From Amycolatopsis tolypomycina (lineage in GTDB: Bacteria > Actinomycetota > Actinomycetes > Mycobacteriales > Pseudonocardiaceae): DNA of 64,000 nucleotides. The position numbers and the translations under genes were made by a program. Each line of letters starts with the position of its first letter. Position 1 is the stretch's first letter. Positions 28,727-37,961 of this stretch are shown here, one piece after another. The notes under the pieces were generated by a model that was not told where the DNA came from, did not search any database, and was given only the letters and a program-made list of their open reading frames with translations. The DNA is taken from positions 124,001 through 188,000 of the forward strand of contig NZ_FNSO01000001.1 of the NCBI RefSeq assembly GCF_900105945.1, in the 5' to 3' direction.

Positions 28727-30628
28727 GTGACCGCATCATCGTGGCTGCTGGTGGCCCTGCCTGGTCTCGGCGCGTTGATCCTGCTGCTGGCAGGGAAGCG
28801 CGCCAAGGCGTGGGGGCATCTGCTCGGCTGTGCCACCGTCACCCTGGCATTCATCTACGGCGTCATCCTGTTCTTCACCGCCGACACGTCGTCCACTGTG
28901 GACACCAAGCTGTACTCGTGGATCCCGGCCGGCGCGCTGCAGATCGACTTCGGGCTCCGGATCGACGCGCTGTCGCTGACGTTCGTGCTGCTCATCACCG
29001 GCGTCGGCATGCTGATCCACTTCTACTCGATCGGCTACATGGCCGACGACGAGGGCCGGTACCGCTTCTTCGCGTACCTCAACCTCTTCGTCGCCTCGAT
29101 GCTGGTCCTGGTGCTGGGCAACAGCTTCGTGACGCTCTACATGGGCTGGGAGGGCGTGGGTCTCGCGTCCTATCTGCTCATCGGCTGGTACCAGGGCCGC
29201 CCGTCCGCCGCGACCGCGGCGAAGAAGGCGTTCCTGATGAACCGCGTCGGGGACGTCGGGCTCGCGCTGGCGATCTTCATCATGTTCAAGTACGCGGGCT
29301 CGACCGGCTACGCCGAGGTCTTCAAGGCGGTCGGCGACGGCAAGTTCTCGACCGGCGCGATCACCGCGATGGCGATCCTGCTCCTGCTGGGTGCCTGCGG
29401 TAAGTCCGGCCAGTTCCCGCTGCAGGCGTGGCTCCCGGACGCGATGGAGGGCCCGACCCCGGTGTCGGCCCTCATCCACGCGGCGACGATGGTCACCGCG
29501 GGCGTCTACCTGGTGGCCCGCTCGAAGGACATCTTCAACGCCACCGAGGACGGCAGGCTGATCGTCACCCTGGTCGGCACGGTGACGCTGCTGCTCGGGT
29601 GCATCATCGGCTGCGCGTACGACGACATCAAGAAGGTCCTCGCGTACTCGACGGTCAGCCAGATCGGCTACATGATGCTCGCCGTCGGCCTCGGGCCGAT
29701 CGCGTACGCGCTGGGCATCATGCACCTGGTCGCGCACGGCTTCTTCAAGGCCGGGCTGTTCCTCGGGGCCGGGTCGGTCATGCACGGCATGAACGACGAG
29801 GTCGACATGCGGAAGTTCGGCGGCCTGCGCAAGCACATGCCGATCACCTTCATCACCTTCGGCCTCGGCTACCTGGCCCTGATCGGCATCCCGCCGCTGT
29901 CGGGCTTCTTCACCAAGGACGCGATCATCGAAGCGGCGTTCAGCCAGGGCGGCTGGCGCGGCTGGGTGATGGGCGGCGCCGCGCTGCTGGGCGCCGGGCT
30001 CACCGCGTTCTACATGACGCGCCTGATGATGATGACGTTCTTCGGCAAGGAGCGCTGGAAGGACATCAAGAGCTCCGACGGCCGTGACTTCCACCCGCAC
30101 GAGTCCAAGGCGATCATGTGGGTCCCGATGGCGATCCTGGCGGTCGGCTCGGTCGGCGCCGGTGCCTTCTTCGCACTCGGTGAGCGCTTCGCCCACTGGC
30201 TGACCCCGTCGGTCGGCGAGCTGGAGGAGGTCCACCACTCGCCGTTGAGTGCCGGGGTGATTTCCGCGGGCGCGATCGTGTTCTCCGTGCTCGGCGTGGT
30301 GATCGCGTACCTGATCTTCCGCCGTGACGTCCCGGTCGAGCAGCCCCAGCGGGTCTCGTTCGTCACCCGGGCCGCGCGCAAGGACCTGTACGGCAACGCC
30401 CTCAACGAGACGCTGGTCGCCCGCCCGGGCACCTGGCTCTCGCGGGCGCTGGTGTTCGTGGACAACCGCGGCGTCGACGGCGCGGTCAACGGCCTGGCCG
30501 CCTCGCTCGGCGGCGGGTCCGGCCGGCTGCGGCGGCTCCAGACCGGGTTCGTCCGGTCGTACGCGCTGTCGATGCTGGGCGGCACGTTCCTGCTTCTGGC
30601 GGCTCTCCTGCTGGTGAGGTTCTCCTGA
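28727..30628 (+). CDS. nuoL: NuoL, antiporter-like subunit L
   Basis: 633 aa. The largest proton-pumping subunit, related to MrpA, with 14 core helices and a C-terminal lateral helix. Visible landmarks: [20 protein letters not shown] with the conserved glutamate, [20 protein letters not shown] and [20 protein letters not shown] in the central half-channel, and [18 protein letters not shown] start at 28727 after AGGAGA; the TGA shares one base with the nuoM ATG. Confidence 0.95.
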   Translation: MTASSWLLVALPGLGALILLLAGKRAKAWGHLLGCATVTLAFIYGVILFFTADTSSTVDTKLYSWIPAGALQIDFGLRIDALSLTFVLLITGVGMLIHFYSIGYMADDEGRYRFFAYLNLFVASMLVLVLGNSFVTLYMGWEGVGLASYLLIGWYQGRPSAATAAKKAFLMNRVGDVGLALAIFIMFKYAGSTGYAEVFKAVGDGKFSTGAITAMAILLLLGACGKSGQFPLQAWLPDAMEGPTPVSALIHAATMVTAGVYLVARSKDIFNATEDGRLIVTLVGTVTLLLGCIIGCAYDDIKKVLAYSTVSQIGYMMLAVGLGPIAYALGIMHLVAHGFFKAGLFLGAGSVMHGMNDEVDMRKFGGLRKHMPITFITFGLGYLALIGIPPLSGFFTKDAIIEAAFSQGGWRGWVMGGAALLGAGLTAFYMTRLMMMTFFGKERWKDIKSSDGRDFHPHESKAIMWVPMAILAVGSVGAGAFFALGERFAHWLTPSVGELEEVHHSPLSAGVISAGAIVFSVLGVVIAYLIFRRDVPVEQPQRVSFVTRAARKDLYGNALNETLVARPGTWLSRALVFVDNRGVDGAVNGLAASLGGGSGRLRRLQTGFVRSYALSMLGGTFLLLAALLLVRFS

Positions 30629-32178
30629 TGACCTGGTTGCTCATCCTCATCCTGGTGCCGCTGGCCGGCGCCCTGGTGCTGGCGTTCCTCAAGGGGAACG
30701 ACCGCGCCGCGGTGCTGGCCGCGCTCGGGTTCTCGATCCTCGAGTTCCTGCTGGTGATCCCGTTCTGGCTCAGCTACAACGCGTCCGGGCCCCGCCTGCA
30801 GATGACGTCGAGCTTCGACTGGATCCCCAGCTTCGGCGTGCACATCGCGTTCGGCGTCGACGGCATCGCACTGATCATGATCGCGGTGATCGCGCTGCTG
30901 GTCCCGATCGTCGTCGGCGGCCTCGGCACGATGGACAAGCTGCCGGCCGGGCGCAGCGCGGGCGGGTTCCTGTCGCTGATCCTGCTGCAGGAGGCGCTCA
31001 CGATCGGCGTGTTCGCCGCGACCGACGTCTTCCTGTTCTACGTGTTGTTCGAGATCATGCTGATCCCGATGTACTTCCTCATCGGCGGCTACGGCGGCGC
31101 GAACCGGCAGTACGCGGCGGTGAAGTTCTTCCTGTACTCGTTCCTCGGCGGCTTGATCATGCTGGCGTCGGCGATCGGGGCGTACTCGCTGGCGGCGGAC
31201 AAGCTCGGCAAGGGCACGTTCGACTGGGCCACGCTGGTGACGGTGGTGCGCGACGCGCCGCTGTCCACGCAGATCTGGCTGTTCCTCGGGTTCTTCCTGG
31301 CCTTCGCGATCAAGGCGCCGCTGGTGCCGTTCCACACCTGGCTGCCGGACGCGGCGGGGGAGGCGCCGATCGGCGTCGCCGTCCTGCTGGTCGGCATCCT
31401 GGACAAGGTCGGCACGTTCGGCTTCCTGCGCTACTGCCTGCCGATGTTCCCGGACGCGAGCAAGGCGCTGGCGCCGCTGGTGCTGGTGCTCTCGGTGATC
31501 GGTGTCCTCTACGGCTCGATCCTCGCCGCGGGGCAGCGGGACATGAAGCGGTTCATCGCGTACGTGTCGATCGCCCACTTCGGCTTCATCTCGCTGGGCA
31601 TCTTCGCGTTCAACGAGCAGGCGATGGTCGGCTCGGCGACGTACATGCTCAACCACAGCCTGGCGACCGGCATGCTGATCGTGGTGATCGGCCTGGTGAT
31701 CGCGCGGGGCGGGTCTTCTCGCATTTCGGACTACGGCGGCATGGCGAAGGTGACGCCGTTGCTGGCGGGGCTGTTCCTGCTCGCCGGCCTGTCGACGCTT
31801 TCGCTGCCGGGCACCAACTCGTTCGTCTCCGAGTTCCTGGTGCTCATCGGGTCCTTTGTGGACCAGCCGGTGTACACGATCCTCGCCACGGTGGGCATGG
31901 TCCTGGCCGCGGCGTACGTCCTGTGGCTCTACCAGCGGGTCTTCCAGGGCCCGGTCCGCGGTGACGCCCTCGTGGGTGTCGGCGGCGGCCCGGGCACGGC
32001 GATCGCGCCGGAGCTGGGCGCCAAGAAGGCGATCCGCGACCTGTCCGGCCGGGAGATCGCGATCCTCGCGCCGCTGGTCGTGCTGATCATCGTTCTCGGC
32101 TTCTACCCGAAGCCGGTGCTCGACACAGTCACCCCGACGGTGCAGCAGACGCTGTCCGCGGTCCAGGGAGGCAAGTAA
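30628..32178 (+). CDS. nuoM: NuoM, antiporter-like subunit M
   Basis: 516 aa with about 14 transmembrane helices. Landmarks: LFYVLFEIMLIPMYFLIGGY (conserved glutamate of helix 5), IKAPLVPFHTWLPDAAGEAP and KRFIAYVSIAHFGFISLGIF with the lysine and histidine of the proton channel, and SLPGTNSFVSEFLVLIGSF. Translation is coupled to nuoL through the shared TGATG. Confidence 0.95.
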   Translation: MTWLLILILVPLAGALVLAFLKGNDRAAVLAALGFSILEFLLVIPFWLSYNASGPRLQMTSSFDWIPSFGVHIAFGVDGIALIMIAVIALLVPIVVGGLGTMDKLPAGRSAGGFLSLILLQEALTIGVFAATDVFLFYVLFEIMLIPMYFLIGGYGGANRQYAAVKFFLYSFLGGLIMLASAIGAYSLAADKLGKGTFDWATLVTVVRDAPLSTQIWLFLGFFLAFAIKAPLVPFHTWLPDAAGEAPIGVAVLLVGILDKVGTFGFLRYCLPMFPDASKALAPLVLVLSVIGVLYGSILAAGQRDMKRFIAYVSIAHFGFISLGIFAFNEQAMVGSATYMLNHSLATGMLIVVIGLVIARGGSSRISDYGGMAKVTPLLAGLFLLAGLSTLSLPGTNSFVSEFLVLIGSFVDQPVYTILATVGMVLAAAYVLWLYQRVFQGPVRGDALVGVGGGPGTAIAPELGAKKAIRDLSGREIAILAPLVVLIIVLGFYPKPVLDTVTPTVQQTLSAVQGGK

Positions 32179-32180
32179 AA

Positions 32181-33752
32181 GTGCTCGACATCCTCCTGAC
32201 CCAGGCACCGGAGCCGCCGGTGCAGGTGCCGTCGATCGACTACCCGGCGGTGCTGCCGGTGCTGATCGTCTTCGGCGCGGCGTGCGTCAGCGTGCTGGTC
32301 GAGGCGTTCGCGGCGAAGCGTTCGCGGTTCGGCATCCAGGTCGGCCTGAGCCTGGCGTCGATCGTCGCGGCCGGGGTCGCCCTCGTGGTGTACGCGACGG
32401 GCAGCGCGCCCGCGGGCGGCGTGACGACGTTCAGCGGCGCGATCTCGATCGACCGGCCGGCGCTGTTCCTCTGGGGCACGCTGCTGGCACTGGCGGTCGG
32501 CGCGGTGCTGCTGGTTTCGGACCGCGTGGTCGAGCCGGGCGGCGCGCTGGTCGCCCAGGCGAGCATCCGCCCGGGCACGGTCCAGGACCGCGCCCAGACG
32601 GCGACGGTGATGCAGACCGAGGTGTTCCCGCTGACGCTGTTCGCCCTCGGCGGCATGATGGCGTTCACCGCGGCGAACGACCTGCTGACGATGTTCATCG
32701 CGCTGGAGGTGCTGTCCCTCCCGCTGTACCTGATGTGCGGCCTCGCCCGCCGTCGCAGGTTGCTGTCCCAGGAAGCGGCGGTCAAGTACTTCCTTCTCGG
32801 AGCGTTCTCGTCGGCGTTCTTCCTGTACGGCCTGGCGCTGCTGTACGGCTACGCGAACTCGGTGAAGCTGGGCGACATCGCAGCCGCGGCTGCGGGCACG
32901 GACCGCTCGGACACGCTGCTGTTCGCAGGGCTCGGTCTCCTGGTGGTCGGCCTCCTGTTCAAGGGCTCGGTGGGCCCGTTCCACACGTGGACCCCGGACG
33001 TGTACCAGGGAGCGCCAACGCCGGTGACGGCGTTCATGGCGGCGTGCACGAAGGTCGCGGCGTTCGGCGGGATCCTCCGGGTGCTGTCGGTGGCGTTCTC
33101 GTCGACGTCATGGGAGTGGCGCGGAGTCCTCTGGGGCGTGGCGATCATTTCGATGGTGATCGGCGCGGTACTGGGCCTGACCCAGACGGACGTCAAGCGC
33201 ATGGTGGCGTACTCGTCGATCGCCCACGCAGGCTTCTTGCTGGTCGGCGCGATCGCGATGACCCGCGACGGCCTGTCGAGCACGCTGTTTTACCTGCTGG
33301 CGTACGGCTTCACGACCCTGGCGGCGTTCGGCGTGATCAGCCTGGTGCGCGATTCGTCGGGCGAGGCCACGCACCTCTCGGCGTGGGCCGGGCTGGCGAA
33401 GCGGTCGCCGTTGCTGGCCGGGGTCTTCACGTTCTTGCTCTTGGCTCTGGCCGGGATCCCGTTGACATCGGGCTTCGTGGGCAAGTTCGTGGTGTTCTCG
33501 GCAGCGTTGTCGGACGGAATGGCACCGTTGGTGGTGGTGGCACTGGTCTTCAGCGCGGTGGCGGCGTTCTTCTACCTGCGAGTGATAGTCCTGATGTACT
33601 TCTCCGAGCCGGCGCCGGACGGACCGTCGGTGTCCGTCCCGGGCTTCGGCACGGGAACGGCGATCTTCCTCGGCACGGCGGTGACACTGGTGCTGGGCCT
33701 GGTGCCGGCGTTCGCGCTGGGGTGGGCCGGTTCGGGCGGGTTCGCTTTCTGA
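32181..33752 (+). CDS. nuoN: NuoN, antiporter-like subunit N
   Basis: 523 aa, the last gene of the operon. Landmarks: LLTMFIALEVLSLPLYLMCG, FKGSVGPFHTWTPDVYQGAP, PVTAFMAACTKVAAFGGIL and KRMVAYSSIAHAGFLLVGAI. GTG 32181 follows GGAGGCAAG. The 3' third uses slightly less biased codons than the rest of nuo. A hairpin terminator begins 13 nt after the stop. Confidence 0.95.
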   Translation: MLDILLTQAPEPPVQVPSIDYPAVLPVLIVFGAACVSVLVEAFAAKRSRFGIQVGLSLASIVAAGVALVVYATGSAPAGGVTTFSGAISIDRPALFLWGTLLALAVGAVLLVSDRVVEPGGALVAQASIRPGTVQDRAQTATVMQTEVFPLTLFALGGMMAFTAANDLLTMFIALEVLSLPLYLMCGLARRRRLLSQEAAVKYFLLGAFSSAFFLYGLALLYGYANSVKLGDIAAAAAGTDRSDTLLFAGLGLLVVGLLFKGSVGPFHTWTPDVYQGAPTPVTAFMAACTKVAAFGGILRVLSVAFSSTSWEWRGVLWGVAIISMVIGAVLGLTQTDVKRMVAYSSIAHAGFLLVGAIAMTRDGLSSTLFYLLAYGFTTLAAFGVISLVRDSSGEATHLSAWAGLAKRSPLLAGVFTFLLLALAGIPLTSGFVGKFVVFSAALSDGMAPLVVVALVFSAVAAFFYLRVIVLMYFSEPAPDGPSVSVPGFGTGTAIFLGTAVTLVLGLVPAFALGWAGSGGFAF

Positions 33753-33765
33753 GGTCTTGTGTTCC

Positions 33766-33807
33766 GTGAAGGCCGCCTTGAGGGTTTCTCCTCAAGACGG
33801 CCTTCAC
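33766..33807 (+). terminator. nuo operon terminator hairpin
   Basis: Arms of 18 nt (33766-33783, GTGAAGGCCGCCTTGAGG; 33790-33807, CCTCAAGACGGCCTTCAC) pair with a single C-A mismatch around a 6-nt loop. It lies 13 nt behind nuoN and marks the end of the syntenic respiratory block and the start of the accessory islet. Confidence 0.85.
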
Positions 33808-33893
33808 AGCATTCGAGGTGTCCCGCTTCCCGGACAGGTTGTTCTCGCGGTCAGCTCTCCTCGAGCCGCTTCGGGCGTGCCAGGCTCGACGCC

Positions 33894-34664
33894 ATGCCGA
33901 GGCCGAAGCCCAAACCGCAGGCGCGTGGTCTTGCCGAGGGTTGCGCGCCGAACGACGGGCCTGCAGGCTCGCGATGGTCGAAAAACTGCTCGAAATGTCG
34001 CGTGACGTCGATCGCCCGGCCTGGCTCGAGATACGACATGGTGAAGTGTCCGAGCAAGCCGGACTCCTGGCGCGGTACGAAGCGGAGGCGGTCGAGATCG
34101 TCGAGGCCGCCGTCAGCACGATCCCCGAGCTGCTGCAGACGCCGGGATACGCTCGCTCGGTGAGGGCGTCCTGCGGCGTAACGCCGGAGCGTCGGAAGGT
34201 CCTGAACGGCAAACGCCCGCCGAAGTTGCTGGCCTACCTCGACGAGGCGGCGCTCCACCGCGTGATCGGAAGCGCGAAGGTCATGGCGGACCAGCTGCGG
34301 CAGTTGGCCGTGCCGGCCGAACGCGCACCGGTCGAGGTCCGCGTCATCCCGTGGGGAGCGGGTGGACATGCCGCGCTGAACGGCGCCTTCGAGCTGCTCG
34401 ACTTCGCCGACGGGCGCCCGCTGGTGTATCTCGAACAGCTCGGTTCCGGCCTGTTCCTCGACCAGCGCCGATGTTGGTCCCTACGTCCGCGCTATCGCCG
34501 CGCTGGACTCGGTCGCGCTCACCCCTGCGAAGTCGCTGCAGCTGATCGAGCACCTTGCTGAGCGGCACGAGTCAGTGGTCAAGGCCGGCCCGCAGCGCGG
34601 CGACCTTCTGAGCCATCAGCCCCGGCGCGCCGGGCAGCACGGTGATGTGCCGGTTGCCCGGTGA
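33894..34664 (+). pseudogene. Decayed Scr1/DUF5753-type XRE regulator lacking its helix-turn-helix
   Basis: The remnant starts MPRPKPKPQARGLA in one frame (ATG 33894), jumps to another frame for GLRAERRAC, then runs straight into VEKLLEMSRDVDRPAWLEIR and a recognisable DUF5753 body (STIPELLQTPGYARSVRAS to LVYLEQLGSGLFLD, to about 34460). A second frameshift near 34465 returns to the first frame for DVGPYVRAIAALDSVALTPA and ends at 34664. Compared with intact family members, roughly 40 residues that should hold the XRE helix-turn-helix are gone. So at least one deletion and two frameshifts are present. Such regulators usually pair with a small DUF397 gene, which is absent. The tail overlaps the 3' end of the opposite espG-like gene. 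Confidence 0.75.
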
Positions 34665-35327
34665 GCCGGTAAGCGTCATGGCGACGCGCCCGGAGTCGAC
34701 GTCCAGGTAGCTCATCGAGTCACGGGTCATCGTCCGCGAACCGTCCGGGCTGCGCTTGGCGGCGTAGAACTGGCCGACGCCGTAGTGGGGCTGACCGAAA
34801 ATCTCGTCGAGCTGCCGGGCGTCGCGGCTACGTGCCGGACTGCTGTCGTAAATGTCGTGCTCTTCTTCTCCGCGCCGGAACTCCTCCTGCGGAACGGAGA
34901 ACGGTGTGAAGTGCGCCGGAGCGTACGGCGGCAGGTTGGCGATCAGCGCGTCCGCAGGGGAGTTGTCCGGCGAAACGGTCTTCAACCACACACGGTCGCC
35001 CTGGCACAGCGCGGTGACGGCGAACCGCCCTCGGCCGGCGACGAGCACCCCGAGCTGTTCCTTCATGTCGCGCGCGTAAGCGAAGTACTCGGTCGCCGGA
35101 CGGTCGAGCAGGTGCAGGATCTCCTCGAATTCAGGGGTGAACCCGTCGCCCTGGGTGAGCCCGTACTGGCTCAGTTCTTCAAATGCTTCCCGATTCACCT
35201 GCTTCACCGAGGACGGCGGAATGTACCGCAGGCCACCGGCAAAAATCTGGTGCGGCTCGCCGCCCCCTGCCTGTCGCATCGCGGTCAGCAGAGTGTTCAG
35301 CGAAACTTCGATTTGTTCGCGCACCAC
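34572..35327 (-). CDS. EspG-family type VII secretion chaperone
   Basis: 251 aa. It resembles the EspG family (ESX secretion-associated, PF14011): an N-terminal SLNTLLTAMRQAGGGEPHQI region, a central beta-rich part with FAVTALCQGDRVWLKTVSPD, and a C-terminal GSRTMTRDSMSYLDVDSGRV. EspG proteins are cytosolic chaperones that bind PE/PPE-type substrates and keep them soluble. The neighbouring gene encodes a PPE-like, WXG-containing protein, the expected client. GTG start at 35327 (a second GTG follows at 35324) with GGGGAGG upstream. No EccA-E or MycP gene is near, so the secretion machine must be elsewhere. Confidence 0.78.
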   Translation of the reverse strand: MVREQIEVSLNTLLTAMRQAGGGEPHQIFAGGLRYIPPSSVKQVNREAFEELSQYGLTQGDGFTPEFEEILHLLDRPATEYFAYARDMKEQLGVLVAGRGRFAVTALCQGDRVWLKTVSPDNSPADALIANLPPYAPAHFTPFSVPQEEFRRGEEEHDIYDSSPARSRDARQLDEIFGQPHYGVGQFYAAKRSPDGSRTMTRDSMSYLDVDSGRVAMTLTGSPGNRHITVLPGAPGLMAQKVAALRAGLDH

Positions 35328-35350
35328 GTTTCCTCCCCTTTGGTGTGGTG

Positions 35351-36625
35351 CTAGCGCTGCGCGCGCTTTTCGCCGATCACGGGTGGCATCGGCTTTTCGA
35401 TGTCACCGCCGAAGGTGTCGTCCGGGTCGGGATTGCGGAGGTAAGCCGCAGCTTTTTTCTCCGTGTCCTCTTCCTTCTTGCCTTGTCCGGCGCCGACGGC
35501 GCCCATGGGCATCCCGCCGGCACCCCGTCCACCCGCGACACCAGGAGCGCCAGGACGTCCACCGGCGACGCTCGCGCCGGGCAGGCCACGCCCGGAGCCG
35601 GAGCCGGGCCCCATCCCGCGCGCACCCGGTTCGTTCACGGCACCGCTACCCGTGCCGCGGTAGCTGCCGGTACCCGAGCCAGGGCCGTAGCTGGTACCGG
35701 AGCCAGGGCCGTAGCCGGTCCCGGGTCCGAACTCGCCGCCACTGTACGGACCGGACCCGCCCGGCCCGAGCGAGTTGATCGGTTGCCCGGTCGGCCCGAA
35801 CTGGTATCCGGTATTCGCGGCGGGCATGACCGGCTTGGGGACGTAGCTGTTCGCGTGAGTGCCGTCCGACGGAATCTCCGGCGGACGTCCGCCGATCTGG
35901 TTCTGCCCGGTCTGGCTTTGTCCCGTCTGGTTCTGCCCCGTCTGGTTCTGCCCGGTTCGGTCTTGCCCGGCTTGCGTGCCGGGCCGGTACTGAGACCGCT
36001 CCGGGATACCGGGCTGCCGGGTCTGCCGCTGGTTTTGTGTGTTGTTCCCGGTGTCGGTCGTCCGGCCCGTGGCCGGTGGCGTCCCGGTGTCCATCGTGAT
36101 GGGGGCGCCGGAGCCGGACAGCTGGGCGTACTGGGCGGGCATCTGCGTGCCGTTGGTGGTGCTGGCGGAGTGGTAGACGCGGAAGGCGTCGATGTTGGCC
36201 TGGCTGTCAGCCTGCCATCCGGCGACCTTGGTCTGGTACAACTTGCCATCACCTGCGAAGGTGTCGTAGAGGTCACTGGCGGTGATATCAGGCGGTTGAG
36301 CAGCGACGGGCTTCACGGAGTTCTTGGCCGTGCCGAAAGCGCCGATCTGCGCTTCGACGGCGGTCTGCGCATTCTTGAGGTGAATGGCATCGTCCATCGC
36401 GGCTTGGATGAGCGGTGCTGTCGAGTCCGCGGCCGCACTGCCGGCGTCGCCTTGCCAGCCGCTCATGGTCTTGGCCCGAAGGGCGGAGATCCGCTCGGCC
36501 CGCTCGATCATCCGCTGGGTCAGGTGGTTAGTGCTCTCTTGGGTGTCGATCAGGGACTGAGTTCCCTTGCCACCGGTGATCTGTTCATAGATCTGCGCGG
36601 CGGTCAATGGTCCTTCGGTGACCAT
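35351..36625 (-). CDS. PPE-like/WXG-type T7SS substrate with glycine-glutamine repeat tail
   Basis: 424 aa. The N-terminal helical domain (residues 1-170) has an ESX-substrate-like turn MSGWQGDAGSAA near residue 53 between two long helices, as in WXG100/PPE proteins. The middle is low complexity: NTQNQRQTRQPG, then repeats of TGQNQ at about 220-245. Next come PTGQPINSLGPGGSGPYSGG and glycine-rich repeats (GTGYGPGSGTSYGPGSGTGS). It ends in a charged segment with DPDDTFGGDIEKPMPPVIGE. The 5' end overlaps the DUF3558 gene (TGATG) and the EspG-like gene follows after 23 nt: one operon. I infer secretion; function outside the cell is unknown. Confidence 0.72.
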   Translation of the reverse strand: MVTEGPLTAAQIYEQITGGKGTQSLIDTQESTNHLTQRMIERAERISALRAKTMSGWQGDAGSAAADSTAPLIQAAMDDAIHLKNAQTAVEAQIGAFGTAKNSVKPVAAQPPDITASDLYDTFAGDGKLYQTKVAGWQADSQANIDAFRVYHSASTTNGTQMPAQYAQLSGSGAPITMDTGTPPATGRTTDTGNNTQNQRQTRQPGIPERSQYRPGTQAGQDRTGQNQTGQNQTGQSQTGQNQIGGRPPEIPSDGTHANSYVPKPVMPAANTGYQFGPTGQPINSLGPGGSGPYSGGEFGPGTGYGPGSGTSYGPGSGTGSYRGTGSGAVNEPGARGMGPGSGSGRGLPGASVAGGRPGAPGVAGGRGAGGMPMGAVGAGQGKKEEDTEKKAAAYLRNPDPDDTFGGDIEKPMPPVIGEKRAQR

Positions 36626-37233
36626 CAGTTCACCTTCCGAAGGTTGTCAAGCACCTTGGATACGACGTTGTGTGCAGCGGCGCAGGGGTCACTTTTGCCA
36701 ATGTTCTTCTCTGACTGCGCGATGGCCACATCGATCACTTCTTGGTCGCTAGTTCCAAGGGCGATCGCGCAGCGACCATCGCTTCGCTCGTCGACCAGAC
36801 CGTAGGCGACGGTCGGGTAGCCGTTGATCGATTCCATCGGTTGGAAGAAGGGAAATGTTGTGTTCCGTTTAGCGTAGATCGCAGTCAAACCGGCAGTGTT
36901 AGCTTTGATGTAGGTCACAGAGACGCTGGCTTGTGAGACTTCAGGGACATTCCAGCGGCAAGTTGGTCCGCTTTGCGCGTTGAGGTCCGGCGTGGATGTG
37001 GCTTCGGAGCCGAGGAGTTCTGCGATCTGTGCTCGCGTAAGTGTGTCGCAAGGCGCCTGCTTGAACCGAGCGGTGTCGATCGGATTCGTCACCTTCGGAA
37101 CCCCGTCTGTTGAGCTTGCTGGTGGCGCCTGGCTCTGTGTGGTGCCTGCGGGTGCCGGCGTGCCTTTATTCGGGGTCGTACAGGCGGCAAGAGTCAGCAA
37201 CGATGCGCTGATCAGGACGAGCGTGCGGCGCAT
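36625..37233 (-). CDS. DUF3558-family lipoprotein
   Basis: 202 aa. A lipoprotein signal peptide MRRTLVLISASLLTLAAC puts the lipidated cysteine at residue 18, followed by a Pro/Ser/Thr-rich linker and the DUF3558 domain (FKQAPCDTLTRAQIAELLGS, then GPTCRWNVPE and SDPCAAAHNVVSKVLDNLRK, with paired cysteines). DUF3558 proteins are surface lipoproteins common in Pseudonocardiaceae and often lie beside ESX substrates; function unknown. GGAGG precedes the ATG at 37233. Base composition is clearly less GC-rich than in the surrounding chromosome. Confidence 0.8.
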   Translation of the reverse strand: MRRTLVLISASLLTLAACTTPNKGTPAPAGTTQSQAPPASSTDGVPKVTNPIDTARFKQAPCDTLTRAQIAELLGSEATSTPDLNAQSGPTCRWNVPEVSQASVSVTYIKANTAGLTAIYAKRNTTFPFFQPMESINGYPTVAYGLVDERSDGRCAIALGTSDQEVIDVAIAQSEKNIGKSDPCAAAHNVVSKVLDNLRKVN

Positions 37234-37658
37234 CAGAGGCTGCCTCCGGTCTGTTTGATTTCTGTCGTGTGGGCATCTTCTGATGCGGCATATTTGCCGA
37301 GTGCGGCATCGAATTTGGCTGCCATGTTCCGGCAATACTTTTCGCGCTCCTTGAGCGTTGCAAGGAGCACGTTGCCCGATTTGCAGATTTGGTCAGCGTT
37401 GCTGCCGCTGGCGTACTCCAGTCCAGGACCGCCGGTTACGGCGATGGTCCGCGCCTCCCGCTGGTCGTCCTGGAACTCGTTCGCCAGCTCGTTCCAGTCG
37501 TTCATCAGTTCGCGAAGCGTCGCCTCGTCGTACTTGAAGCCCGGGCCGCTCGCCTCCGCCCCGGCGGGTGCCCCGTACGTCCCCGCGCGCTGGGTGACGG
37601 GCGTCAGTGGCGCCCGACGCGTGTTCGGATCGTAGACCGGCGGCTGGCTGTCAGGCAT
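37233..37658 (-). CDS. EspC-like helical T7SS-associated protein
   Basis: 141 aa, first gene of the minus-strand cassette. After a proline-rich start (PVYDPNTRRAPLTPVTQRAG) it is largely helical, with a WXG-like turn replaced by MNDWNELANEFQDDQREART and a second helix EREKYCRNMAAKFDAALGKY. Size and layout match PE/EspC-type partners of PPE-like proteins; the pairing with the next-but-one gene is inference. Its TGA overlaps the ATG of the DUF3558 lipoprotein gene. Confidence 0.6.
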   Translation of the reverse strand: MPDSQPPVYDPNTRRAPLTPVTQRAGTYGAPAGAEASGPGFKYDEATLRELMNDWNELANEFQDDQREARTIAVTGGPGLEYASGSNADQICKSGNVLLATLKEREKYCRNMAAKFDAALGKYAASEDAHTTEIKQTGGSL

Positions 37659-37961
37659 CGTCTTGCGCCCCTGTCGGCTCGTCGCGACCGGGTGTGACAG
37701 CGCTGAAGCGCCCCGAAGCCGTCGTCGTCACTGTGCTCTCCCCTTGGCTGCAGGGTGCTCCTGCCCCGGCACCCTGCGTAGTTCGACGCATCGGAGATTA
37801 CCAGGGTTCCCGGCCGCCGGTTCCCCTTGCAAGAAGATCCGTTCCGCCTGGAATGACGATCGGAAACCCGGTGACAATAAGTGATAACCCTTCGGTGGAA
37901 TGCCGGCCAAAGGCAAGGTTCTAGCTGGTCAATAGGGAAATCCGTAGGCACACTCTGCGTA
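37659..37961. other. Divergent intergenic region with a GC hairpin (303 nt)
   Basis: No gene is seen. The region separates the minus-strand T7SS cassette from the plus-strand lipoprotein gene and should hold both promoters. It contains a 9-bp inverted repeat, GCAGGGTGC (37750-37758) and GCACCCTGC (37769-37777), about 95 nt upstream of the EspC-like start: either an operator or a 5' leader hairpin. The part from 37,780 to 37,960 is comparatively AT-rich. Confidence 0.6.
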
